Assembly: GCF_002855575.1 (NCBI RefSeq)
Contig: NZ_PKRQ01000001.1
Location: 62,001-126,000 of the forward strand
Source: Tabrizicola sp. TH137
GTDB taxonomy: Bacteria > Pseudomonadota > Alphaproteobacteria > Rhodobacterales > Rhodobacteraceae
Direction of reading: 5' to 3'
DNA length: 64,000 nucleotides
The notes under the pieces are model-generated. The model saw only the letters and a list, made by a program, of their open reading frames with translations, did no database searches and was not told the origin of the DNA. Made by a program: the position numbers and the translations under genes. Positions 1 to 8,460 of the stretch are shown piece after piece (within the stretch, counting starts at the first letter, position 1; each line of letters opens with the position of its first letter).

Positions 1-2
1 TT

Positions 3-473
3 GAGAAGGCTGCCATCCAGCTGATCTGGGCCGATGAAGGCGACAGGCGCGCGGGATGCGTCTGGAAGGAAAAGGACTACAACGACAAGACCAGACTGAA
101 CGACATATGTCTGGTGGTGAATGGCAACCACCCACCGGCAACCCAGTTTGTCACGTTGGTGCACGAACTGGCGCATCTCTACCTTGGCCACCTCGGAGTT
201 GATCGCAAACGCGGGGTGGATGATCGGAGATGGGCTGACTTGGCCTTGCGCGAGGTGGAGGCCGAGTCGGTTGCCTATGTGGTTGCGAAGCGTTCCGGTA
301 TCAGCCCGAGAAGCGAGAGTTACCTGAGCCGCTACAGGGGGGCGTTCGACGCGTTCCAACCGCAGGTCGTTCTGCAGGCCGCAAATGCAATCGAGCGCCT
401 GCTTCGGTTACCCTTTGCTTCTTGGCCGACGGGCGCAAGCGGCGGGCAAATGTCATTCAACTTGGGATCATGA
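3..473 (+). CDS. ImmA/IrrE-type zinc metallopeptidase, 5' end outside window
   Basis: The frame is open to the left edge, so the N-terminus lies outside the window; the first in-window ATG/GTG is not the real start. The visible part contains the zincin motif HELAHLYLGH with a following E.EAESVAY segment that can supply the third zinc ligand, typical of the ImmA/IrrE (M78) family. Such proteins often cleave a phage-type repressor or are partners of XRE regulators. It is followed 10 bases later by an HNH endonuclease gene on the same strand. The regulator it might act on is not visible. Confidence 0.7.
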   Translation, partial: EKAAIQLIWADEGDRRAGCVWKEKDYNDKTRLNDICLVVNGNHPPATQFVTLVHELAHLYLGHLGVDRKRGVDDRRWADLALREVEAESVAYVVAKRSGISPRSESYLSRYRGAFDAFQPQVVLQAANAIERLLRLPFASWPTGASGGQMSFNLGS

Positions 474-483
474 GGTTCAGGTG

Positions 484-1245
484 ATGATTCAGTCGCCCCA
501 GAGCTTCGTCGTCTCTCAGGAATGCCAGAAGGTCGCCTGGCAGAACGGCTATCGCCGCGCCTTGGGCGAAGCGGACGGCTGGGTGCGCTACGGGTCCACC
601 ACCGCGAAGGGCACGGTGTGGTTAGCCGCGGCCGGGCACGATGGGCCGTGGTTTCTGGCCCTCGATCATCTTGGCATCGCCGAGGATCTGAACCTGCCCA
701 AGGCCGACCTGCCCGGCCCGGGCCTCGTGCGATATGCCTTCCCGAACCTGACCGCGCTATATGCCGTGATGCCTCGGGTCTACCAGTTGGGCGTAACGCT
801 GCCCGATGGCCCGCTCGAGGAATTCCGTGCGGCCGTAGCCGACCTGCCCAAGAGCACCGAGGCCGAGCGGCTGATCATCCAGCGCGTTGGCCAGAATATC
901 TTCCGCGACCGGCTGATGACCTACTGGCAAGGCCGCTGCCCGCTGACCGGGATCACCGATCCGGCGCTCTTGCGCGCAAGCCACATCATCGCCTGGAAGG
1001 ATTGCGCCAGCGACGCTGACCGGCTGGACGTGCATAACGGCCTGCTGCTTTCGGCCCTTTGGGATGCGGCCTTCGACCGGGGGCTGGTGACCTTCGATGA
1101 TGACGGCCTTCCGCAATTCTCGCCAAAGCTGAGCGAGACGGCGCGCGCAGAGCTGCGCTGGCAATCTCCCATCCCGCTCACCGACAAACACCGCGCCCGC
1201 CTTGTCTGGCATCGGACAGAAGCCTTTGAGGAGATCGCGCCATGA
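484..1245 (+). CDS. HNH endonuclease domain protein
   Basis: Protein of about 253 aa. The C-terminal half carries an HNH_2-like core: RASHIIAWKDC, then DVHNGLLLSALWDAAFDRGL, giving the conserved His, Asn and Asp/His positions. The N-terminal half is an uncharacterised specificity-like region. I start at ATG 484 (a GTG directly before it is an alternative); the frame is open further upstream, but that part overlaps the peptidase gene. The stop overlaps the next ATG in ATGA form, so the third gene was once coupled to it. Likely a DNA-cleaving defence or modification-dependent nuclease; the target is unknown. Confidence 0.7.
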   Translation: MIQSPQSFVVSQECQKVAWQNGYRRALGEADGWVRYGSTTAKGTVWLAAAGHDGPWFLALDHLGIAEDLNLPKADLPGPGLVRYAFPNLTALYAVMPRVYQLGVTLPDGPLEEFRAAVADLPKSTEAERLIIQRVGQNIFRDRLMTYWQGRCPLTGITDPALLRASHIIAWKDCASDADRLDVHNGLLLSALWDAAFDRGLVTFDDDGLPQFSPKLSETARAELRWQSPIPLTDKHRARLVWHRTEAFEEIAP

Positions 1246-1298
1246 CACCCCGCGTGATCAATATTCTTCTCCTCGATGGTCAACTGTGCGGGATTTGA
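1242..1298 (+). pseudogene. Truncated start of a third operon gene (18 codons)
   Basis: ATG 1242 overlaps the HNH stop as ATGA and opens an 18-codon reading frame that begins MTPRVINILLLDG and then stops. The start resembles the N-terminus of GIY-YIG nuclease-family proteins that open with an I.LPDG.P.G segment (from memory, not searched). No continuation is present before the oppositely oriented phage lysis genes. This is most simply a gene cut by integration or deletion, placing a junction near 1290-1395. The bases 1299-1395 contain no gene I can support. Confidence 0.5.
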
Positions 1299-1395
1299 GT
1301 GACACAGATTTCGATGTCGACAATCGAGGTCCAGACAGAACCGCCCCTAGTTTAGTCAACTGATGAAGAGGGTCGGTGTGCGCAATCTCGCAAAA

Positions 1396-1644
1396 TTATT
1401 GCCGGCACGCCCCCGCCTGATCGCGCAAGACAGAGTAGTCGCTGAGCATCCGGACGATGACGGCGCCTTCCGGCAGCACCGCGACCTCGTTGGCCGCGCG
1501 CGCCTGATCGGCTGTGTTGTAATCGACCACGGGTAGGCAAGGCGCCCGAACGTCAGAACCGCCCATTGCGCAGCCGGTCAGCCAGAGCATCGCGATCAGC
1601 AGGGCGGCGGGCGGCGGCGTCGAGCATCTGGCGGTGGATGACAT
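1396..1644 (-). CDS. Rz1-like outer-membrane spanin lipoprotein
   Basis: Short protein (about 82 aa) with an N-terminal hydrophobic stretch ending in the lipobox LTGC, then a short periplasmic region. The gene starts inside the upstream inner-membrane spanin gene in another frame, the classical nested Rz/Rz1 arrangement. I start at ATG 1644; a TTG-ATG pair further upstream (1665/1662) is possible but would delay the signal peptide. Predicted to work with the next protein to fuse inner and outer membranes in the last step of lysis. Sequence similarity alone would be weak; the call rests on architecture and position. Confidence 0.6.
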   Translation of the reverse strand: MSSTARCSTPPPAALLIAMLWLTGCAMGGSDVRAPCLPVVDYNTADQARAANEVAVLPEGAVIVRMLSDYSVLRDQAGACRQ

Positions 1645-1798
1645 CGTTTCTCTCTCGGGCATCAAGCCGTTCGGCAGCGCGCCCAGCGCGTTCGCCCGCG
1701 CGGCGCAGGTTCAGAAGGAACAGCAGGATTGCTGTGGCGGCGAGGATCAGGCCCAGCGCCTTGCGCGCCGGGCCGTGGGTGAGGAGCCCGCCGATCAC
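1553..1798 (-). CDS. Rz-like inner-membrane spanin
   Basis: 81 aa: one N-terminal transmembrane helix (residues about 13-30, LGLILAATAILLFLLNL) followed by a charged, probably coiled-coil tail rich in Arg, Glu and Ala. It overlaps the endolysin gene by 4 bases (ATGA form) and the lipoprotein gene by about 92 bases. This is the inner-membrane spanin position in a phage lysis cassette. It is short for an Rz protein, so a shorter periplasmic span is expected. Confidence 0.6.
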   Translation of the reverse strand: MIGGLLTHGPARKALGLILAATAILLFLLNLRRAGERAGRAAERLDARERNDVIHRQMLDAAARRPADRDALADRLRNGRF

Positions 1799-2469
1799 CG
1801 CTGACCCCGTTTCCAGTCATCGAGCCGGGCGTGGATGGTGATGGCGATGCCGATCAGCGCGATGCCGATGAGCACCCAGCGCAGGGTGTCGAGATAGGGA
1901 ACCAGCGGCTGGATCGTGGACTGGGTCTCGGCGAGGACGTCCTGCAACACTTCAACCCCGGCTGCACCGACCGTGGCCGCCCCGGCTGCCCCGCCGCCGC
2001 GCAGGGTGCGGCTCTCGGCCAGGACCTCGCGCGCAGGCGGCAGTTCCGGGGCGAAGGGCACGGGCCGCATTGGGAAGGGATCGCCCCAGCACCGGGCGGG
2101 CCCGAGGTCGATGTGCATGAAGCCGGAGCGGGGGTAGTATCCGAAACCCAGAAAGCCGACCGCCCGCGCCGCCGCCTCGAAGGCCGGGGGATCGTGGTTC
2201 GCCATGGCGATGTCGAAGGCGGTGGCCTGCATATGCTTCGAGGCCGGGGCTCCGCCTACAGCGCGATTGTGCTCGGGGCTGCGATACGCCGAGCGGACGA
2301 TCAGCGGCTTGCCCAGCCGGTTGCGCAGGGCCTGCAGCTTGTCCATGGCTTCGGTGTTGATCTTGACAGCACCTGTGCCGCGGCAAGCGATTTCGGGGGG
2401 AGAGAAGCTCGGCCAACGCCAGGTCTTTTCGGGGACGTCGCGCCAGTGTGGGAAGCTCAGGGTCGGCAT
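1795..2469 (-). CDS. Endolysin, M15-type D-Ala-D-Ala carboxypeptidase-like, with C-terminal membrane helix
   Basis: 224 aa. The N-terminal two-thirds is a Peptidase_M15_3-like domain: SAYRSPEHNRAVGG, then SKHMQATAFDI and GFMHIDLG, giving the zinc-binding His/Asp/His set. It should cleave peptide cross-links of peptidoglycan. Unusually the C-terminus holds a hydrophobic helix (about residues 195-212, WVLIGIALIGIAITI) followed by a charged tail, so the enzyme may be membrane-tethered until lysis. Neighbours are spanins downstream and the holin candidate upstream. Confidence 0.85.
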   Translation of the reverse strand: MPTLSFPHWRDVPEKTWRWPSFSPPEIACRGTGAVKINTEAMDKLQALRNRLGKPLIVRSAYRSPEHNRAVGGAPASKHMQATAFDIAMANHDPPAFEAAARAVGFLGFGYYPRSGFMHIDLGPARCWGDPFPMRPVPFAPELPPAREVLAESRTLRGGGAAGAATVGAAGVEVLQDVLAETQSTIQPLVPYLDTLRWVLIGIALIGIAITIHARLDDWKRGQR

Positions 2470-2488
2470 GGGGAATCCTCCAGATAGA

Positions 2489-2510
2489 CAAAACCCGCCT
2501 CGGGGGCGGG
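2489..2510 (-). terminator. Hairpin with T-run between holin candidate and endolysin genes
   Basis: On the minus strand a CCCGCC/GGCGGG stem with a 5-base loop is followed directly by TTTTG. This has the form of a weak intrinsic terminator or attenuator just upstream of the endolysin start, and could lower lysis-gene expression relative to the tail genes. Confidence 0.4.
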
Positions 2511-2541
2511 GACTGGTCGTTGTTGTGTGGTCTTGGGTCTC

Positions 2542-2850
2542 TCAGTCCGGTCGCGGGCGCTGGAAGGCATCGAAGAGCATGTCGCGCATGGCGCGGATGT
2601 CGGTCTCGATGCGGTCCAGCCGGTCGGCATCAGCCTTGCGGTCCTCGGCGCGCTGGTGCTCGACACGATCCCGCTCCTGCGCAAGTTCGCGGTCGAGCCG
2701 ATCGAGAAGGGCCTCGTTAGTGAAGGCCTTGCGGGTGACGGCGGCGGCGAGCGCCAGGGAGCCGCCGATCAGGGCGGTGAGGGCGGCGGTCAGGCCGTGA
2801 TCACGGAAGGCTTGCGCCACGCCTTCGAGAAGGCCGGGTCTGTCGGTCAT
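2542..2850 (-). CDS. Holin-like membrane protein
   Basis: 102 aa with one hydrophobic segment near the N-terminus (about residues 19-38, LTAALTALIGGSLALAAAV) followed by a long charged helix predicted as coiled coil (LDRLDRELAQERDRVEHQRAED). Size, topology and location directly before the endolysin suggest a holin or holin-associated protein. There is no clear family match that I can recall, so the call is by context. Confidence 0.45.
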   Translation of the reverse strand: MTDRPGLLEGVAQAFRDHGLTAALTALIGGSLALAAAVTRKAFTNEALLDRLDRELAQERDRVEHQRAEDRKADADRLDRIETDIRAMRDMLFDAFQRPRPD

Positions 2851-2889
2851 GTCAGTGATCCTGAGAGGGAGGTCGGGGAGTGAGTGGGG

Positions 2890-3351
2890 TCAGACCGAAG
2901 CGAAGCCGGTCCAGATCGCGTCGATCTGCTCTTCGGTCATCCCGGCGGATGCGGCGATCATTGCGGTCATCGGATCGAGACGGTAAGCCATCTGGAAGGC
3001 CGCGAAAGTAACGCGGGCGTCGGTCTGATCGGGTTCCGGCAGGGCCGCGAACATCGGCTCCAGCGCGGCAGGCACTTCGCCGGTTGCCGCGGCCGCCACG
3101 GCCTCCGTGGCGGTGATCAGCCCCAGCCGGTGCAGCGCGATGAAGACCTGGCGCCGGGTCAGTGGCGGGATCGCGGCCCGCGGATCCTCGGGCTCCGGCT
3201 CCGGGACCGGCTCGGGCGCGAAGGGCGCAATGTCGGGCCGGGCCGATGCGGAGGCCCAGAGGGCGTGGCCGGGTTCGGCGATGATGACGTGGCCGGTCTC
3301 GTCGATCAGGGCGAGGATGGTGCGGGCGGCGTTGCGCCATTGGGCTTGCAT
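2890..3351 (-). CDS. Phage protein of unknown function next to tail fibre
   Basis: 153 aa. It begins MQAQWRNAARTILALIDETG, has a Pro/Glu-rich linker (EPVPEPEPEDP) near residue 50, and an Ala-rich helical C-terminal half. It sits 3 bases after the tail-fibre gene in the same operon. Proteins in this spot are often fibre chaperones or host-range accessories, but nothing here proves that. Confidence 0.55.
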   Translation of the reverse strand: MQAQWRNAARTILALIDETGHVIIAEPGHALWASASARPDIAPFAPEPVPEPEPEDPRAAIPPLTRRQVFIALHRLGLITATEAVAAAATGEVPAALEPMFAALPEPDQTDARVTFAAFQMAYRLDPMTAMIAASAGMTEEQIDAIWTGFASV

Positions 3352-3354
3352 GGG

Positions 3355-4230
3355 TCAGATCCCGATCAAGGAGCGCTGGTCCGCGAGATAGCGGACGTTG
3401 CGGATGAGAGATTCGCTTGTGTAGGTGGTGCCTTCGCTGCCACCACCGGTGCGACCGGTCGCGCCAAGGCGGATGCAGAGGGTCTGTCCCGCGGCAAGGG
3501 TCACATCAAGACTGCGGGCCGTCCAGGTCGCAAGGCTTGTCGTCCATTCCTGCAAGACGACCCCGTCGCGAAGGACCGCGGCCCTCTGGGTATTTGCATC
3601 GCCGCTGCGGGCCTGGTCAAAAGCTACGCGGAGGGCACAAGTCCGTGTGGCCGTGAGAGCCGTCTCGCCAAACAGGGTCGTATAGACGGTCCCGTTGCCG
3701 TTTTTCGACAGACCCAAGGTGTCGCTGCCGCCGCCCGAGCAATGCTTCAGGACCACCGTGTCACCGGCGATAGTGGGTGCCATGGCGTCGGCAGAGAGGT
3801 TCGAGACCTCCGCCACCAGCGCCGCGATGGCCTGCGCCACCCGCAAGGGCGTCATCAGCGTGGCATTGTCGGCGCCCGCCTGCGCCTCGGCGAGGCTGGC
3901 GACGTTCAGCGTCGCCCCGTTGCCCAGCCCGAGGGCCGTGCGCTGCGCCGCGACCGTGGCGGCGGCGATGAGCGCGCGGCCTGCCTCGGACGTGCCCGCA
4001 AGTTCGAACCCGCCCGCGGCCAGAGTGCCGACGAGGATCCAGCCGCTGTTCAGGGCATTGCGGATCTTCAGGACTGGGCTTGCCCCAGAGGCATCGACCC
4101 AGAGTTGCCCCGCCGTGGTTGTCGTGGGTGCGGTCGCCCCGAAGGCGCAGGACTGAAGGGCGGCCAGGATCAGGTTCAGCTCGGCGCGGAACTGCGCCCC
4201 GGACTGGTTGGCAAGGTTGTAATCGACCAT
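3355..4230 (-). CDS. Tail fibre-like protein
   Basis: 291 aa, low in charge and rich in Ala, Thr, Gly and Ser. The N-terminal part (QLWVDASGASPVLKIRNALN) resembles the repeat seen in many phage tail fibres and receptor-binding proteins, and the C-terminal part is predicted beta-rich. The start overlaps the stop of the tail-tip gene by one base. Likely the distal receptor-contacting fibre. The C-terminal segment should be the variable, host-determining part. Confidence 0.6.
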   Translation of the reverse strand: MVDYNLANQSGAQFRAELNLILAALQSCAFGATAPTTTTAGQLWVDASGASPVLKIRNALNSGWILVGTLAAGGFELAGTSEAGRALIAAATVAAQRTALGLGNGATLNVASLAEAQAGADNATLMTPLRVAQAIAALVAEVSNLSADAMAPTIAGDTVVLKHCSGGGSDTLGLSKNGNGTVYTTLFGETALTATRTCALRVAFDQARSGDANTQRAAVLRDGVVLQEWTTSLATWTARSLDVTLAAGQTLCIRLGATGRTGGGSEGTTYTSESLIRNVRYLADQRSLIGI

Positions 4231-6770
4231 CAGGATACCTCTTCCGCATGGATGCGGAGCCTCAGGAGAAGGACGTTGTAATCAGGGCTCTCGGAGATCA
4301 GCCGGGCGCGCAGCTCGACCGCGCGCACCTCGTCTTCGGAACTGTCGAGCCGGGACCAGTCCGACCAGAGGGGCGTGCCAGCCGGATCATCATCGGTGCT
4401 GCGGGCCTCGACGATGACGTCGATCTCGGCGCCATCGGTGTCATCGACATCGAGCCAGCTGTCGATCAGCGCGGTCCGGTCATCGATCAGCCCGCCGAGC
4501 TTCAGCGCCGCCACGTCGATCTCCGAGCGCAGCCGCACGCGGCGAAGCGCCCCGAAGTCCATCCCCGCCGGGAAGGTGAACCGGCCCTCGCTGCCGATAT
4601 CGACAAGCTTCATCGCCCCACCCTCGACCGCGACATTGACCTTCTCGCCGATCCAGCCCGGTTCGGCGGTGAGGCTCATCACCGGTGCGAAGGGCAGGAC
4701 CTGCGCGCCCTTGGTCACGACACTGGCGACGGGGCCGAGATTGCCGGAGTTGTCGCGGGCCCGGACCAGATAGGTGCCGGGTTTCAAGGGCACGAGGGCC
4801 ACGGCATCGGATCCCGCCACCTCGTCCATGCTGGTCGAGGTGGCCCAGGTCGCGGTCAGGGCGGCGGAATGCCGGATCACGATCCGCCCGCCGATCCGCA
4901 CATCGAGATCGGCAGAGGGGAGCCACTTCAGGATGGCGAGCCCGCCTGCGGTCTGGATCGTCAGACTTTCCAGCGCGGCAGGCGGGGCGGTAAGCCCGAG
5001 GATCTCTATCTCGGCGCTGACGTAGGGCGATGACACCCCGATCACCGACAGCGACTTGACCGCCACCTCCCAGCGGCCGGGTTTGACGTCGCGGATTTCC
5101 CAGGAGGTCTGGTCTGTGCGGCCGAGCGTGATCCAGTCTTCGCCGGTGGCATTGCCGTCCTTGTCCAGAACCCGCCGGGCCCGGATCTGATAGTCCCGCA
5201 CGAAGTCCGAGGGCGCCTCGACCCAAGTGACCCGGATCAGCGTCCTGACGCCGGTCCCGCCCCGGGTCTCGTACATCTCTTCCGCCAGATGCGGGGTGCC
5301 GGGCGCGGGCACATCGGCAGGCCCCGGCAGGGTCGTGCGTGGCGCCGCGGCATAGATCGCCTCTTCCGAGGCAGACCAGTCATAGACGAGGGGCGATGTC
5401 TCCCGCAGGACCAGTTCCGGCAGAAGCAGTGCGCCGTCGCCGGAGGCGGTCAGATCGAGGCTCACCCCCTGAACCTCGAAAGGCTTTGCCGCGAAGCCCC
5501 AGCGGGCATAGGAGAGCATCACCGTCTCGCCCACTCCGGCCCGCCAGGCGGCAAGCTTGCCCGAGAGCTTAACGGTCATCTGGCGCCGGGCGCGCTCAAG
5601 TTCGATCTTGGCCAGCCGCTGCGCCATCGCGGCGGAGATGGTGAAGGGCAAGGGCAGATCGCGCCATTTCCGCTCGCCGCCATCTTCGGCGAGATAGACC
5701 TCGCTCGCATAGGCCGGAAAGTCGTCCGGTTGCCAGTCGTTCTCCGGGCTGACGAACTGGCCGCGCACGCCGTTGAAGTTCGCCGACTGGCTGACGCGGG
5801 TGGCGAGCACCAGGCCGCCCGCGCGCACGTCGTCAGCCGTCAGCGTGACCTCGGGCAAACGATATGCCCCGGCATGGATGCGCCAGTTGCCGCCCTGCAC
5901 GGCGACGCGACCGGCCATCGCGGACAACAGCCCCTCGATGATGGTCTTCGGGCTTTCCGCCAGCGACACGACGCCGTTGCAGCTGTAGCGCCGCTCCGAT
6001 CCGCCGGATGCCAGGGGCACCATCTCGTCGCAGATGTTCGCGGCCTCGATCAGGCTCTCGACCTCGATCCCGTCGGCAGCGCCGATCCCGGCCCCGATGC
6101 CGAAGGCCGGATGGGCGAGATAGTCCGCAAGGCAGAGGGCGGGGTTCTCCGAATAGCCGCGCAATCCCGTCCGGGGATCGAGGATGTCGTTCTTGCCCTC
6201 GAGATCGACGGTGATGTTGGGAATGCCGCCCGGGAAGGCATCGGCATCATAGGTCAGTCGCAGATAGAGTGCGGCGCAGCCCGCGAGGCGATGCGCCGCG
6301 GTCCATTTGGTCGGCACATTGGCCATCAGGCTGGCAAAGGCCGCCTGGTCCTCGGCCCCGAGGCGCTTCTCGACCGTGATCTTGCCCGCCCAGCGCCCCT
6401 GCACGGTGCCGCCCGCGCCGACGGCCATCTCGCCATCGAACCAGATCGCCCCGATGGATTTGACGCGATGCGCGGCCAGAACGATCACCAGATGCAGATA
6501 CTGGTCCTTCGCCCCCGAGGCATGCAGGAAGGTGATGACGCCGCCCTTCCGCGCCCTTCCATAGACCATGTCGCGTGGCACCACCGGCTCGCGCACGGTG
6601 ACCGTGCGGGCCTGCAGTGCGACCTTGGGTTTCGGCATCAAGGCCTGGGAGGCGTAGGAGAGAAGGAGCGTGCCACCCAGCCGCACCAATGCCGCGCCGA
6701 TGCCGCCCGCAGCCAGCACGCCAGAGATCGCCCCGGCAATCGCCGTGACGGCAGAGACGATGAAGGGCAT
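4230..6770 (-). CDS. Tail-tip / host-specificity protein (gpJ-like)
   Basis: 846 aa. The N-terminus is hydrophobic and Gly/Ala-rich, followed by VVPRDMVYGRARKGGVITF, which matches phage tail proteins of the gpJ/Phage-tail_3 class. A baseplate-hub-like region follows, then a probable fibronectin type III-like domain near residues 490-590. In lambda-like phages this protein forms the tail tip and engages the receptor. It lies between the NlpC/P60-like tail protein and the fibre gene, the usual order. Confidence 0.8.
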   Translation of the reverse strand: MPFIVSAVTAIAGAISGVLAAGGIGAALVRLGGTLLLSYASQALMPKPKVALQARTVTVREPVVPRDMVYGRARKGGVITFLHASGAKDQYLHLVIVLAAHRVKSIGAIWFDGEMAVGAGGTVQGRWAGKITVEKRLGAEDQAAFASLMANVPTKWTAAHRLAGCAALYLRLTYDADAFPGGIPNITVDLEGKNDILDPRTGLRGYSENPALCLADYLAHPAFGIGAGIGAADGIEVESLIEAANICDEMVPLASGGSERRYSCNGVVSLAESPKTIIEGLLSAMAGRVAVQGGNWRIHAGAYRLPEVTLTADDVRAGGLVLATRVSQSANFNGVRGQFVSPENDWQPDDFPAYASEVYLAEDGGERKWRDLPLPFTISAAMAQRLAKIELERARRQMTVKLSGKLAAWRAGVGETVMLSYARWGFAAKPFEVQGVSLDLTASGDGALLLPELVLRETSPLVYDWSASEEAIYAAAPRTTLPGPADVPAPGTPHLAEEMYETRGGTGVRTLIRVTWVEAPSDFVRDYQIRARRVLDKDGNATGEDWITLGRTDQTSWEIRDVKPGRWEVAVKSLSVIGVSSPYVSAEIEILGLTAPPAALESLTIQTAGGLAILKWLPSADLDVRIGGRIVIRHSAALTATWATSTSMDEVAGSDAVALVPLKPGTYLVRARDNSGNLGPVASVVTKGAQVLPFAPVMSLTAEPGWIGEKVNVAVEGGAMKLVDIGSEGRFTFPAGMDFGALRRVRLRSEIDVAALKLGGLIDDRTALIDSWLDVDDTDGAEIDVIVEARSTDDDPAGTPLWSDWSRLDSSEDEVRAVELRARLISESPDYNVLLLRLRIHAEEVS

Positions 6771-6827
6771 CGGAGCGGGCTTTCGGTCGGAAGAGAGGGT
6801 GCCAGAGAGGCGCGTCCGGTGGTCGTT

Positions 6828-7289
6828 TCAGACGCGCCAGGCCAGCGCGCAGGCGGAGATCGGCACCAGGACAAGGCCGGAGGGTGCGATCCCCGCAGCG
6901 CGGGCGCCGAGGCAGACGCCGAAGCCGAGGCCGGTATCGGCCAGCACCAGATCGCCCCGCTGGGCGAGATGGACCGAAGCCAAGGGTTCGCCCAGAAGAT
7001 CGCGGCCCGCGGCCTCGAGCGAGGTCCAGCCAAGGCGGCGCATCACGCGCACCGCCCCGCGCGCTGTCGTGTAGCGTCCGCGCCAGAGTGCGGTCACTTC
7101 ATGACCGCCCGCAATCGCACGGCGCAGGTCGAAGGCGAAGGTCGCGCAATCGTGGCGGCCCCAGCGGAACGGACGGTCGTGCGCGGCCTCGATAGCCTCG
7201 GCGAGGATGCGTTCCCATCCGGGTCGGCGGGTGGTCTGGTTCACGACGGCGGCCGTGACGACCACCGCAGTTTCTTCCACCTCCGTCAT
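6828..7289 (-). CDS. Tail-tip NlpC/P60-like or DUF6950-type protein
   Basis: 153 aa. FRWGRHDCATFAFDL carries the candidate catalytic Cys of an NlpC/P60-type fold, and there is a later GDLVLAD segment. In GTA and siphophage tails the gene in this position encodes a cell-wall peptidase that helps DNA entry. A clear distal His is not obvious, so this may be a DUF6950-type relative rather than an active enzyme. The start overlaps the preceding gene's stop (ATGA). Confidence 0.6.
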   Translation of the reverse strand: MTEVEETAVVVTAAVVNQTTRRPGWERILAEAIEAAHDRPFRWGRHDCATFAFDLRRAIAGGHEVTALWRGRYTTARGAVRVMRRLGWTSLEAAGRDLLGEPLASVHLAQRGDLVLADTGLGFGVCLGARAAGIAPSGLVLVPISACALAWRV

Positions 7290-7846
7290 CCGCGCCCCCA
7301 GGTCACTTCCCGGTCCTGGATGGCCGAGACATATTCGAAGCCAAGATCGCCGGGATGGAGCGCCTGCTGGCTTTCATGGGTGTAGCGCCAGCTGCGGGGC
7401 GTGTTGAGGTCGATCAGGCGGGACTCGTAGCTGATGGTGATCCGGCAGGTCTCCGCATCATCGGTGATCTCCGGCACATCGAGGCGCCCGGCGAAGGCCA
7501 AGACCGGATCGGCGATGATCGCCCCCTCCGGCGTCAGAAGCCCGAGCCAGACCCGCCCGGGCAGACCCTGCCGTGCTTCCGCGATGGCCATCTGCACGAG
7601 ACTGGGCGGAATGCCGGAGAGCGAGACCGAGGTGCCGCCCGCGACCACCTCGGAGGTTTCCTCGATGGAGCCGAGGCCGAGAAGCGCACCCGCGCCCGAC
7701 CAGCTCTCCCCGGCCCAGTCGATCTCGCCGAGGCCTGACCAGAGGCGGACAGGGCCGGAGGCGAAGGCGCCTTCGAAGAAGATCACCGGGCGGAGATCGC
7801 GCTCGGCCAGGGCCGCGGCGAAGTCGGGGGGCAGATCGCGACTCAT
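7286..7846 (-). CDS. Conserved tail-tip protein (DUF2163-like)
   Basis: 186 aa. Opens with RDLPPDFAAALAERDLRPVIFFEG and has RLWSGLGEIDWAGESWSGAG and a C-terminal YESRLIDLNTPRSWRYTHESQ segment typical of tail-tip proteins encoded between the tape measure and gpJ genes in Rhodobacteraceae phages. Start and stop overlap both neighbours by 4 bases, so the tail-tip genes are translationally coupled. Structural role inferred from order. Confidence 0.6.
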   Translation of the reverse strand: MSRDLPPDFAAALAERDLRPVIFFEGAFASGPVRLWSGLGEIDWAGESWSGAGALLGLGSIEETSEVVAGGTSVSLSGIPPSLVQMAIAEARQGLPGRVWLGLLTPEGAIIADPVLAFAGRLDVPEITDDAETCRITISYESRLIDLNTPRSWRYTHESQQALHPGDLGFEYVSAIQDREVTWGRG

Positions 7847-8445
7847 AGCGCCTCCCGGGCGGCCAGGGTGAAGAGGAAGCTCTCGGCCCGGCCGATCCGG
7901 GTCGGAACAGGGGCGGCCAGACGCAGCACGACGGCCGGGGACGATACTTCCAACGGGGTGCCATCGATGGGTGCAGTTCTAAGCCGTGGGACGAAGGCAA
8001 TCGTGGCCGCGCCTGCCTCATCCGTCTCCACATCAGCCGTCAGCTGATGCAGCCGCGTCTGGGCATCCGTCCCGAGCGAAAAGAAGTCCCCAGCGAAGAG
8101 CGGCGTCGAGAACGGTGGCCAGCCGGCAGTGACGAGCTGGCTGCCGGTCTGGAACCCACCCGCCACCTGGGGTGCGAGCAGGCTTCCCGGTTGCCGGATC
8201 GTCGGGTCGCGGAAGAGGAACCGCCCGCGCGGGCCGCCGAGGGCGGCAAGGAAGGCGGAGAGGCGACGACCATCGCGCCCGGTGGAGCGCGCCATCTCGA
8301 TCCCGTAATCCCACCATTCCCCGCCCCAGTCCTGTACCTCCTCGCTCCCGGTGAAGGGCGAGGCTGCGACGGCCGTGGCCGTGACGAGGCGGCGCTCCAG
8401 CGATTGCACCAGCGTCAGCGGCAGTTCGAGGATCGCGTCAGGCAT
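7843..8445 (-). CDS. Distal tail protein (DUF2460-like position)
   Basis: 200 aa. Contains TGSEEVQDWGGEWWDYGIEMA, LGGPRGRFLFRDPT and a beta-rich remainder; it resembles the small distal tail proteins placed directly after the tape measure gene. Coupled to the next gene by ATGA overlap. No catalytic motif is visible. Exact family not certain. Confidence 0.6.
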   Translation of the reverse strand: MPDAILELPLTLVQSLERRLVTATAVAASPFTGSEEVQDWGGEWWDYGIEMARSTGRDGRRLSAFLAALGGPRGRFLFRDPTIRQPGSLLAPQVAGGFQTGSQLVTAGWPPFSTPLFAGDFFSLGTDAQTRLHQLTADVETDEAGAATIAFVPRLRTAPIDGTPLEVSSPAVVLRLAAPVPTRIGRAESFLFTLAAREAL

Positions 8446-8460
8446 GAGGATCGGCTTTCA

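Noticed and set aside
5289-7385. Long plus-strand frame (698 codons) across the tail-tip gene
   Set aside because: It is antisense to a recognisable gpJ-like gene, with low-complexity Gly/Arg/Asp composition and no conserved motif; typical shadow in high-GC DNA.
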